From: Eunapius fragilis
Lineage: Eukaryota > Porifera > Demospongiae > Spongillida > Spongillidae
Length of the DNA: 64,000 nt
Assembly (NCBI GenBank): GCA_963681505.1
Contig: OY811980.1
Coordinates: forward strand, 746,117-810,116
Direction: 5' to 3'
Shown: positions 1-14,205 of the stretch, one piece after another
Layout: every line of letters begins with the position of its first letter
Position numbering within the stretch: the first letter of the stretch is position 1
Program-made: the position numbers and the translations under genes
Notes under the pieces: generated by a model
Told to the model about the DNA's origin: nothing
What the model saw: only the letters and a program-made list of their open reading frames with translations
Database searches by the model: none

Positions 1-642
1 TGCCGACTGTAGCCACCTCCTCAATCTAATAGCAACTGTCCATAAGCCACAGCAGTACCGCAATGGACCTATTGTCATCCATGATGGGTGTGTGTGCTGG
101 TGACAGTGCTATTAATAGTGTGCATGTGGTCATGTGGGAGCACTAATTAATGTGTATGCATTTATGTATGTATGTACGTATGTATGTATGTATGTATGTA
201 TGTATGTATGTATGTATGTATGTATGTGTGTATGTATGTATGTACGTACGTATGTATGTATGTATGAATTGGTCGATGTATCGCCCTTTGGTACATGCTT
301 TATAAGACACCAGCTCTAAGATATTAATATTTCTGTACTTCCTTCTCTTCTACTCTAGGTCAAGTTTGGGACGGGCTGGTAGCTTTGCTGTCATTGCTGC
401 AAGTCTGGAACAGCTCAAAGCAGAGGGTGTGGTTGATATCATGTTCACCCTACTCTCAATGCGACAACAGGTGTCGGGAATCGTCCCCACAGAAGTGAGT
501 CCGTTTTTAATACAAGTTCCTCCCCCATCCCTCAATGTGTTCATTATATATGCCCATCAATTTATAGGACTATTACAAGTTTTGCTACAAGGCTTTGGTG
601 GAATATTTGAACTCTTTTCAACAGTATTCCAATTTCGACTGA
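1..642 (+). CDS. Receptor-type protein tyrosine phosphatase, 3' end (catalytically dead D2 domain)
   Basis: Three coding pieces are visible: the window starts inside an exon that ends at 87 (donor GTGTGT at 88); exon 359-494 (acceptor TCTAG, donor GTGAGT); exon 568 to the TGA at 640-642. Spliced, they give the end of a PTP domain: NGPIVIHDG, then SSLGRAGSFAVIAASLEQLK, EGVVDI, MRQQ, and the tail DYYKFCYKALVEYLNSF. The order and spacing match the C terminus of LAR/PTPRF-class or PTPRG/Z-class D2 domains. The signature HCxxGxxR reads H-D-G-S-S-L-G-R here, so the catalytic cysteine is aspartate; the same Cys-to-Asp change is known in the D2 of PTPRG and PTPRZ. This should be a regulatory, non-catalytic membrane-distal domain. 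D1, the membrane segment and the ectodomain lie left of the window. Assignment to the RPTP family is firm; the subclass is inferred. Confidence 0.85.
165..268. repeat. (TATG)n microsatellite in phosphatase intron
   Basis: An almost pure TATG tetranucleotide tract lies in the intron between the first two visible phosphatase exons. The reading frames through it are low-complexity and not genes. Confidence 0.9.
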
Positions 643-800
643 TCACTGTCATCACTAGACACACACACCTCCTGAGGTGTTTGAAGTTTTAAAACAATTC
701 TTTGTGTATGCCGACAATATATCTGGCCAAACAGAATTTTTATATGTTTAAGATTATATAAAACAACTTTGTCTCTGTTAAGTTGCCATGGCCACTAGCA

Positions 801-4455
<3,655 letters not shown>

Positions 4456-4691
4456 CACTGACTTAGAGAGCGAAAGCTAATGATTCCAACGCGATGATGT
4501 TGCATAAACAGTTTGTTTTTTTTTTTTTTGCGAAAGGGGAAGGGCGTGCAATAATCATACTTTGGGCGTGGCTAACTAATTAAACATGCAAAAGTGGGCA
4601 AAGCTCCAGCTTCTCTTTACTCTTATTTTATTGAATATATGGTATTGTTTATAATAATATATTTAAAAATAGGGGGTGGGCAACTGGGTTT

Positions 4692-4723
<32 letters not shown>

Positions 4724-6046
4724 TATCTGCCCTCCGGTATTACATTTGTGCCTAGGTAGTAATTCCATTTTTCTTTTGTTTGGAGTAGTAGCGATGCTAC
4801 AGATTACGACAAACTGCTGTGTAAATCCCCGAGTCACGTTCTATTACGTAACTTTGCCAGGCCGCCATTAGTGTGCAGTGTGCACTGCGTTTACTTGTAC
4901 GAGGGAATTTTTAAATATATATGAACAATACCATATATTCACATAAAAATAAAAAACAAAATATGAGAATCTATTGTGCAAGTAGAAGGGCTTCCCTTGA
5001 CACCAGGTCAAGAAGAGGTTGTGTAGCAGACATATAATGGCCAAGGTGAGAGCGTGCCCTTCGAATGCACATAACTGAACTTCGCAGTAATGAGTAGACA
5101 AGGCGGCATCTCAACCACATGATGGTTAGGCTATAGGCCTGGTTCCATTTAGCAGAGAGCAGAGAGGCCAGACGCTTATAGCTTGTTGTGGCTTGAGGCC
5201 CAAGGCCACCAGTGCAAGAGAGAATAAGTGGAGTGAAAGAGGCATGTTCAACTTCACGGATACGTTGGTCGTATTTCCTCTTTTTCTCGTTTTCATGGCT
5301 ACGGTAGCATGCAGATAAAGGAGTCTTTTGATTCGAGGGGGCGTAAAGATTAAAAATCTTTACATCAAAAAATGCCCGTTCGAACCGACTCCCGATGTAT
5401 GCTTAATGTATCGTCACACTGGCTGATACCCCCTCCCCCCCCTTCAGCGTGACGTAATTTATGAATAGCCCTCGTACGTAAGTGTGCCACAATGAATGTG
5501 TCCACAGAGCCTCATCTACAACCCATGACAGGTGAGGTCATGAGTGGACTCTCAGCGAATATCCAGCAGGATGGTGCACGATCGGATATTGCAGCAGATG
5601 TATGGGATGTGTGACGGGGGGTCCATAATGGTCAAAAATAGCGTGACGTAATTTATGAACGGCCCCAATGTAGTTTGTCCCCAGTCCTCACGTCTAGATG
5701 TATTCTATTTAGTACTATTTATGGTCCGCACGGGCCAATGACTGAATAACTTATAATAGTGGGTGAGGGATCCAACCATAAGGGGATCTCGCGGGCCGCA
5801 CGCAAGCTCAATTACAACAATAAGGACTAATTAAACTAGATGGGAAGGGAGGTGCCAGTGATACGTAACTAGTGGGGCGTGGCCCAACTCTCGCAATTGT
5901 GCTCTTCCCGTTGTACAATGCAACAGTGAAACAATTAGATAACAGAGAACAGCATGAGAGAACATAAACTTTGCATGCGACCAGGTTAATTTATAGTATC
6001 TGGTCCCCCAGGCTTCATTGCTGACACCACACCCATGGAGTGCTTG
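4456..6046. other. Intergenic region upstream of CYP4 and downstream of EXOSC10
   Basis: No gene is supported here. The interval holds a pure C run (4694-4721), an 18-bp palindrome around 5345-5365 (GTAAAGATT/AATCTTTAC) and two copies of GCGTGACGTAATTTATGAA (about 5447 and 5641) some 190 bp apart. A 77-codon minus-strand frame at 4868-5101 has no recognisable domain. Confidence 0.6.
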
Positions 6047-7661
6047 TTAGCGTCTGACCCCTGGCCATGACTGCCTCTTCCTGCAAGACATGACATCAAC
6101 ACCGCTTAATAATGCTTAATAATGCCAACAGCCCACCTCTCGCAGCAACACACACGTCTCTATGGTTACCTGGCACGGCTGTCCTGCCCGTAGGTGTGTG
6201 CACGCTCCCTGGACTTCATGTTGACATTGGACCTTGCGACACGCTCTCTTCGGCCGGACAGCTGCTGCTGGCTGGGGTCGAACACTGAAGACAGGCGTTC
6301 CTTGCGTTCTAAATAACCATACATTTTCAACCACAACTTCACTCACACATGCACAAAGGATTAACAACCTTCTAGGAAGTCTGTGAACTGTGCTTTTTCG
6401 TAGTCAAACGCTTCAACCTTTGGCTCTTTGGCAGCCAACTTGGATTTCTTTGTAGGTGGAGCTTTCTCGCAAGTAACTTCTGATTCATCTTTTTTGGCCA
6501 TATTACCCTACAATAGAGATGGAATCAGCTGTCACGCTGGTACATTAACCCCCCCCCCCCCCCCCCACCAGCTAGCTCCCACTCCAGACTTCCTTACAAA
6601 CACCATGTTCTCACCATCTCTCTAACTGAAAGTTTCTTAGACTTGGGTCTCTTTGCTGGAGGCACGTGCTTTGAAATTGCTGGCAAGGTATTCCCTTCTT
6701 CCTTCTTCTCTTCTGTCTCAACTTCATCTCCCTCGTCCTCTTCCTCTTCTACCATCTCCATTACATTCACAGCAGACATGACATCATCATTCAACTCTAC
6801 ACCCAAAGACAACCGGCTCTGTAGGTAAGGACGTGTTAGGGGGAGGAGGAGGCCCATTGCAGTAGCAACATTACTTTGTGCAGCGGTGTCTGGGGGGAGT
6901 GAGTAGCACCACCACCAGGTGAGGATGATACGCCAAAGACACTGCACACAAGAAAATATTCTGTACCACAGGGAGAGGAGGCCAGGGACAGGAAGTGGGA
7001 GGGACCAGGGACAGGAAGGAGGAGGGACCAGGGACAGGAAGTGGGAGGGACCAGGGACAGGAAGTGGGAGGGCCAGGGTGAGGGGGTACACCTACGTTGT
7101 GCTGTTCCTTTTTGCCAAGAGGATAATGACCTCAGAAGGGGACATGGGTTTGGCTTCAAGGAACTGCCCAAAACAGAGGTAAGCAAACACGTTAGAGAAA
7201 TGCTATGTCCTACCTGGGATAGCAGGCTGGGTAGGCTGGCCTTCACCGCTTTGCATTTATCTGCTACCTCTTTACCACTGGGTGGTGCTGCAGTCCTTGT
7301 CAGGGCTGATAAGGAGGGCTGACCCAGGGGCACTGCTGGTCCAGTGATCTTGGCATCAACAACAGGAGGGGTGGGTACTGACAGATCTGGTCCTACAGGT
7401 GACAAGTGTGCTACTCCACTCAACCTACTCAAACATCACCAGTCCACCTCCTCACCACCTACTCACACCATCACCAGTCCATCCCCTCATCAGCCACCAC
7501 TATATCACCATTCCACCACCCCCCTCATCACCACCAACCTTCCATAGCCTCTTCCCTGTTTGTGGTAGGTGTGGTCAAAGATTGTTCGTCCACCACCTGA
7601 GGTAACAGAGGTGGGAACTGCAAAGGAGAAGCCCAAGGTGTGAAAAAACCCAATGCACGCA

Positions 7662-7702
<41 letters not shown>

Positions 7703-7703
7703 A

Positions 7704-7739
<36 letters not shown>

Positions 7740-7918
7740 GCCTTCACACAACCACACTTTGTCAAGTGGCTGCTCCCTGGCCTGTTGCACGAGACGGAAT
7801 ATCTCATTTAACTCCTGTCTGACAAGCGTAGGTATGGGGTTACAACAAGCAAGCACCCCCTGTGGCTCCCGAGGAAGAATCTCCGCTATCTGAAACAACA
7901 TATGGTTTGGTAGCACAT

Positions 7919-7957
<39 letters not shown>

Positions 7958-7989
7958 TGTGTGTGTGTGCGTATGTTTGTGTGTGTGCA

Positions 7990-8021
<32 letters not shown>

Positions 8022-11000
8022 TGTGAGCAGAAGTATGCATGAGTGAGTGAAAACATGCGGACACAAAGTGTGCATTAAAATATAACTCACTTGGTGCTTT
8101 CATCTTGTTCCCTGGCAACCCTGTCCCTCCACGCACAGAGGAGCCTCAAGCACTGCAGCTGTAACAACACACCAAGCAGTTCAAATAGTCTTCTTCCATC
8201 CCGAAACACACTCATTCCCCTCCTCCCCATCAACTGCTCTGTGACCACACTCACTCTCCTCCTACCAACTGTTTTGTGACCACACCCTCCTCCCCATCAA
8301 CTGCCCTGTGACCACACCCATTTCCCCTCCTACCAACTGCCCAGTTACTACACCCACTCCCTCATCCCTACCAAATGCCCTGTGACCACAACCATTCCCC
8401 TCCTCCCTCCCAAATGCCCTGTGACCACACTCACCCTCCCAAATGCCGTGACCACACCCATTCCCTCCTATCAAATGCCGTGACCACACCCATTCCCCTC
8501 CCTCCCAAATGCCCTGTGACCACACCCACTTCCTCCCCCCCCCCCAAATGCCCTGTGACCACACCCATTCCCCTCCTTCCTACACCTGCTGCAAGTTGAA
8601 CTGTTTCCTGTGCTTGTAGTGAAGCTTCATGTAGCTGTCCTCAGTGAACTGTGGCTTGGCATACAGTTTGAGACACACATCTTTGCTCCTCTCCAGAACA
8701 GAGTGGATAAGATTAAGGTTCTTATTGCTGCGTCTCACTAGTTCGTTTCTCATTCGATCATATATATACAGGAGATAGTGTGTGTCTTCACGAGCATATT
8801 TCATCATTTCCTCTGGAAGTGGCCTGCAAAGCAATCACCAGAGGGTTAAACAGCGGACCCACCCAGCTGCAAAATGTGGGATCACCTGATCCTCCAGTCG
8901 GCCAGCTGGTACTGTTTGTCTGCCTGTACTTCGCAGCAGTACTGAAGGAGGTACGCCAGAGAGAACTTGGGCAACTCAAGCACCCGGCTGGCTTGACCAG
9001 TGTCGAAGAGGTTAACCACATAGATGCCAAAGTCTCTCTGTAGCCAGGGAATGTCCCAGTCCGCTCCATGCATGACCTTTGGAGAAGACAGAGGATAGTC
9101 AATGCAAGGGTGGTGGGGTGGGGACTGGTGGGAGTGAGGGTGGGGACTGGTGGGAGTGAGGATGGGGACTGGTGGGAGTGAGGGTGGGGACTGGTGGGAG
9201 TGAGGGTGGGGACTGGTGGGAGTGGGGTGGGGACTTGTGGGAGTGAGGGTGGGGACTGGTGGGAGTTCTCACTTTGACGATCTTTGGGTCAGTGAAAACA
9301 TCCAATAAGATTTGCATGTGCTCTCTAAGCACCAGCGTGTCGACAATATAGTCATGGCAACGGGTCGAAACTTGCATGAGACACACAAAACCTTGGTAAC
9401 TGCGATACGAGTGTGCCTTTGAACATTAGAAAACAGAAGTGAGAGGGAGAAAACAAGGGATGGACCAGAGAGGTTAAGTAGCAACATGACCTCAAGAGGT
9501 TAACTAGCGGTATAACCTCACCTCAAGGTCAACTGCAAATTCAGTCACCCCATGCAGGACCTGACGCAGGTCCTCCAACTGCTGGAGTGTCTCGACATAT
9601 GTGAATGGCGTGTCTTGTAGGGATCCTACAGCCTGTGTGTGCATACGACTCCATTGAACAAATCACACCCACCCACACATATCTACCCCCTCAAACACAC
9701 CCACACCCACACATATCTACACCCCCCCAAACACACCCACACATATCTACCCCCTCAAACACACCCACACCCACACATATCTACCCCCCCTCCTCCCCCC
9801 CAAACACCCCCACCCCCGGCCCCATACCTTTGGCTCTCTCAATTGAAGCTGTTCCTGCATTGGCTCGAGGTGTTCTAACTCATACAGGTAAGGATGCGCC
9901 AGGGCCACCCTACAAATGGGGGACCAGTAGCCTAGAGGATACCAACCATGTCAGCCAGCCCATCTACCTAACATCCATCTGGGCACACTCCTTGGCGTTG
10001 GCTATGACGGCATTCAAGGACGTTGGGTTCTGCAGTCGAAGGAAGACTGGAGCATACAAGACCAAAGGAGTGACACAGTCGGAGCAGAGGGCACTGCACT
10101 AACTTTCAGGGAGTGGCCTCAGTGCGTTGGGCTTGCGACGAATGAGGGGGATGAAGGGAGCGTTGCTATTGTCGACGTGGTCTTTGAACTTGAGCTGTGG
10201 GCGCTCGATGGATTTGGTGTGAATGAAGCGGTACGACGTACTCATTTCTCGGTCAAATTCCTAAAACAACGAACATTGAGTAGCATACACGCCAAATAAG
10301 GGCGTGATCACCTTCTGTTTCTTGTTCCAACTGGCCACCTCAGCCGTCCCTTCTTGTATACTTGGAGGCATGAGTGGCTTTTCAGTTTTAGTTTCAGTCG
10401 CTTCATCCAGTAGTGTACCCTGCGTGGCACATAAATATTACTAAACAAGACAAAAACATTCCTATCTACCCAAAGTGCTGTGATTACATACATTTTGTCA
10501 TAGAAAGAAAATGGAACAGAGCAAGGTGTGCTAATGTACTACCCTATGCATCCCTTCACACTTCCCTTGTTTTCACCACTCAACGTAACATTCAACAACA
10601 CAATTTTGCCAAGAAGTTATTATTATGAAACTTCACCTGTTAGATAATTACTGTACAAAATTTTAATTAATTAAAATAAAAATAGTTCCAAACAACAGGT
10701 AATCACATTATGTTCTAATTGATGGATTATTATAACAGTTAATTTATTAACTGATTACCAGCCGTAAGCATCTAAAAACACGCAGCCGGTTAGGTGGACA
10801 AAGATGATTTTAAGTGACCAGGCAGTGCTGTTATGACAAGTTTGTCAAAATTAGGGTCTGCTAAACAGATACAAGAGACATCCTGGTACTTACGCTCATG
10901 AACACTCGTATAGAAACTAAAAAATACCAGCCGTGCACTAATTGGAATTAAATGCATATTGGAACGAAAAACTTTATTCACTCAATACAAAAGATTACAA

Positions 11001-12394
11001 TGGCATCTATACATTTCCAAGAAGGTTGAAGAATTCCCTACCACATATACGTAGTTAGGTTGGTGACAAACGTAAGCTTCATTCAACAAAATCGTAACAC
11101 TAGCCTACGGTTTATAGAATGAAAAATCAATGTTTTGACGGCGGTCTAGCAGTGAGGTTCTAGTCCACGGATGTATACAACAAAATAACAAACCTTCTCA
11201 TACTAAACTTCATCCGTTTAAGCGCTGAACTAAACCTGATGGAGTTCTGTGTAACGTACATCACATTTAAAACGATAGCAAAATTAATTTGGCCGGAAGT
11301 GGATTTACGTAAAATAAACTATTCAGCTGGTAATCAGTTAACCACTTAGCTGCTGCAACAACTTTACCTCCAGAGATATATGGGTTAAGGAGTCCCACTA
11401 TTTAACCACAATTAATTGTTGCAAAATAATTCCCTTGTGAAATAAGGGAACTATTACTAACTTGAAATGGGTGGTCGCTTAATCTAGATTGTTCGACTCA
11501 CTGCTATGTCTGCATACACAACAAATGCATTCCTTGTACAGAAACTCTTGTACAGAACAACTATCCTTTTTCTTATAACGTTACGATTTCGCTATTGAAC
11601 CTAGATTACCTCCCGCATACAGGGGTGCCTGTAGTGTGGTGGGGTGTGGGGTGCCTGTAGTGTGGTGGGGTGTGGGGTGCCTGTAGTGTGGTGGGGTGTG
11701 AGGTGCCTGTAGTGTGGTGGGGTGTGAGGTGCCTGTAGTGTGGTGGGGAGTATGATTGTGATCCTATAGTACACTAAATGGGTTGGGGGGGGGGGGGGGA
11801 AGGGGAGAGGGGCGGGGTGTATATGTGACACACAGCCCCTTCCAACCCTTACCAAAAGAAAAACAACAAGCAGATATACTTACAACTCTCTCCAGGAGGA
11901 TGTCGTTAGCTTCCAATAGTACCTCGAATTTCTCCTCCACATCCTCGCCTCCACCGCCGCCATCCGTTGCTGACCAGAAGCAGGGTAGCTGGTGGTAACG
12001 CATCATCTTACCAACTCTACGTGATTGGGGAAAACCGATGCAACGCGGCCTTCGTTCCATCGTAATCGGACTCACATCTTGTTAACACGTGTGCTCATTT
12101 TGGCGCAAAACGTCTTAAACCCTGGAAAACTTGAGTAGTAGTCGTAGTCATCTCCCTCTGTGGGAAGGGCATTGGCGCTCTTGGTTGCTTTCATCACGTT
12201 CTCAAGTAGTGCCTAGGGGATGTGGCGGCGATTTCTTATTTGAACCTCACAATCCGATCGAATACCTTTGAGTACGCTTCAAAGGTAGGAAAACCAGGAA
12301 TGAACTCCTCCTCCGCCTTACCAAGCGATTCTTCTTCGATGTCCTCATCTGCAGCAGTGTCACCTCTGACGGCTCCTTCGTCCATGTCCTCCAT
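6047..12394 (-). CDS. EXOSC10: Exosome component 10 (RRP6-type DEDDy 3'-5' exoribonuclease)
   Basis: The nuclear exosome exonuclease that processes and degrades rRNA, snoRNA and aberrant RNAs. The ATG is at 12392-12394; the first five exons are 12266-12394, 12076-12212, 11884-12016, 10312-10419 and 10104-10260. The N-terminal PMC2NT-like part reads [19 protein letters not shown]. The DEDDy site is complete: Exo I FAVDLE (about 9525-9610), Exo [17 protein letters not shown] (about 9030-9080), Exo [14 protein letters not shown] (about 8760-8815). The HRDC region follows ([20 protein letters not shown]; about 7840-7920), then an acidic/lysine-rich tail (6594-6830), the [13 protein letters not shown] motif near 6380-6410 and a last short exon ending in a TAA at 6047-6049. 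One or two exons around 9900-10070 are not resolved. Several introns carry minisatellites. It shares its promoter region with the divergent ATP synthase gene. Confidence 0.93.
6982..7076. repeat. 24-bp minisatellite (x4) in EXOSC10 3' intron
   Basis: The unit GGGACCAGGGACAGGAAGTG plus four bases is repeated about four times. Frames through it on both strands are spurious. Confidence 0.85.
7659..8031. repeat. (CA)n and (TG)n microsatellites flanking an EXOSC10 exon
   Basis: A CA tract (7659-7739) and a TG tract (7921-8031) lie on either side of the HRDC-region exon (about 7750-7915), in opposite repeat phase. The exon between them is clean coding sequence. Confidence 0.9.
8195..8580. repeat. 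~36-bp minisatellite in EXOSC10 intron
   Basis: Units built around CCAAATGCCCTGTGACCACA with variable CT-rich spacers are repeated about ten times and end at the exon that begins near 8590. Confidence 0.88.
9103..9265. repeat. ~21-bp minisatellite in EXOSC10 intron between Exo I and Exo II exons
   Basis: GGGGACTGGTGGGAGTGAG units are repeated about seven times within a 165-bp intron, so the intron is almost entirely repeat. Confidence 0.9.
9661..9828. repeat. CA-rich minisatellite in EXOSC10 intron
   Basis: ACACCCACACATATCTACCC-type units are repeated about five times with C-rich linkers. Confidence 0.85.
11620..11753. repeat. ~29-bp minisatellite in EXOSC10 intron
   Basis: GGGGTGCCTGTAGTGTGGTG-type units are repeated about five times, followed by a G run near 11786. 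They sit in the large intron (10420-11883), which otherwise shows no coding sequence. Confidence 0.88.
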
Positions 12395-12697
12395 CCTCAA
12401 AGTACTAGTAAATTATATACTACACGTGTGTGTGGCAACAGTAATATTTCACAATATTATATATGTGAATATTTAGAACACATCGTTGGGCAACGCCTAC
12501 ACTTTTCATGTTAGTATTAAAAGTTCTTATTTTAAAAAGAAATCGGGCTAACTCTACAAAGGTAATGGCATGAGATTCTGATGCAATTAAGTTAGCTATC
12601 GCTATGTATTTGTACTGTATATTGTAAATATTATCATTATTTTAAATCGTGTTTACAGTGTCGTGTTGCGCATGCGTGTATTTGACGTTGGCTCAAG
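12395..12697. promoter_or_regulatory. Bidirectional promoter region between EXOSC10 and ATP5F1D
   Basis: The start codons of the minus-strand EXOSC10 (12394) and plus-strand ATP synthase delta gene (12698) are only 303 bp apart, so both transcripts must start in this interval. It is AT-rich in the middle and I see no clear TATA box. Promoter function is inferred from position only. Confidence 0.65.
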
Positions 12698-14056
12698 ATG
12701 GCTTCGGCGATGGCTTGTTTTCTTCGCCGGAGGGGGGTCCAGACTGCCTCAACATTAGCTAGAAGGGCGTACTCCACTGACAGCATGGCTCTTACGTTCT
12801 CATCCCCAACAGAGGTTAGAAACATTTGAACTCTGTACGGGAGGCTTCAATTAGAATAACCGCTATTGCAGGCTTTTTACAAAGGGGTAGGCGTAAAGCA
12901 AGTGGACATTAATACTACTTCTGGAAGCTTTGGTATTCTTCCCATGCACGTGCCAGCCGTTGCAGTGCTAAAACCCGGTGTTGTCACCGTTTACGAAGGG
13001 GACAAGACTCAGAAGTTTTTTGGTACGTACCGGTTCGTAGCTAAGACTGGTAAAGTCCTAATGGCTGCGACGTGTACAATGTGTACATCTCCATTTTCAT
13101 CCCGTTCTGTAGCAAGTAGCGGAGCAGTGACGATTAATGCCGACAGCTCTGTGCAGATCTTAGCTGAAGAAGCGTTTCCCATTGATCGCCTGGATGCGCA
13201 GGTTGGGGTCATATATAGTGTAAACCCTAACTAATAAGACCAATGTTAATACTGGTGGTTATTTATCCTGCCAAGTTATGACCGTAGCTGGCCAAGTTCG
13301 ACCCATCAATGCCTGGCTTTTACCTATATGTTGTTCGTCAGCCTTTGGGTCATTGTTAGCATTTTCCAATGGAGGAGTTGGACTGGTTGGTGGTGCACAC
13401 ACAGCAATGCAATTGGTAGGGTCCATCAATAACAAATGCTTCCTACGCAAGGGCAGTCTAATAGAGAGCCCTTGCATTGTATCTGCTTCTTATTTTGACT
13501 GCGTATGCATGAATTAACTGCACCGTGTGTATGGCTGGGCTTGGAATATTTGGTGTGCACAGCCAAATCATTCTGAAAGGCGTTCAGATGAGGCCATACC
13601 AATCAAATTTGTGAGAGAGGTAGGGGAAATACATTAGATATTCATACCATTTTCCATGATCCTCTGGTGATTGGCACTTCATGCCTTGTAAGGCAATGGT
13701 AACCATATTCATTTATTTCTGCTCAGCAATTTTTAAAAAAAAAAACATTTATTTAATAAAAGGAAAGCACTTAAAATATACCATTATTAATTTGAGTACT
13801 GTGTGCCCAATAGTCACAGCCCTGTTAATCAAGTACTCAGAGGCCCTTTTTCAGCACTAACATGCTTCAGTTCTCTTATTTTGTAGCATTGCGTTACTTA
13901 GCTGTTTCCCCCTCCCCACTTTTAACGCAGGCTGCAAGACAGGGCCTTGAGAAGTGTCAGCAGGAGCTGGTGTCTGCGGGAAGTGATGCTGGCAAGGCTT
14001 CAGCACAGATTGGTGTAGAGCTTTATGAGGCTGTCCTCAAGGCACTAGAACACTGA
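12698..14056 (+). CDS. ATP5F1D: Mitochondrial ATP synthase F1 subunit delta (epsilon-type)
   Basis: The central-stalk subunit of mitochondrial ATP synthase. Three exons: 12698-12814, 12872-13201 and 13931-14056. The N terminus (MASAMACFLRRRGVQTAS) is an Arg-rich mitochondrial targeting peptide. The beta-sandwich follows, with TSGSFGILPMHVPAVAVLKPG and VQILAEEAFPIDRLD, then the two-helix C terminus (RQGLEKCQQELVS to ELYEAVLKALEH). Total 573 nt, 190 residues, close to the usual precursor length. The donor after exon 2 (GTTGGG) is weak. The adjacent in-frame read-through would add nine residues and stop, so an alternative intron-retaining end is possible, but homology supports the spliced form. 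Confidence 0.94.
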
Positions 14057-14205
14057 TAGGCACTGGTAGTACTTATCTAGCTAGGTGGACGGGTTCAACA
14101 CACCCACCCAAAAAAAAAAAAAACCGGCAAATACACCATCAATAATTATTCGTTGAGCACGTGATACTGTAGGGTTTTTGAAAGTAATTTTAAAAATAAC
14201 TTGGA

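Noticed and set aside
4868-5101. 77-codon aromatic-rich minus-strand ORF
   Set aside because: Isolated, with no recognisable domain and AT-rich composition; likely chance.
13009-13477. Minus-strand ORFs over the ATP synthase exon and intron
   Set aside because: Shadows of the plus-strand coding exon; no splice or domain support.
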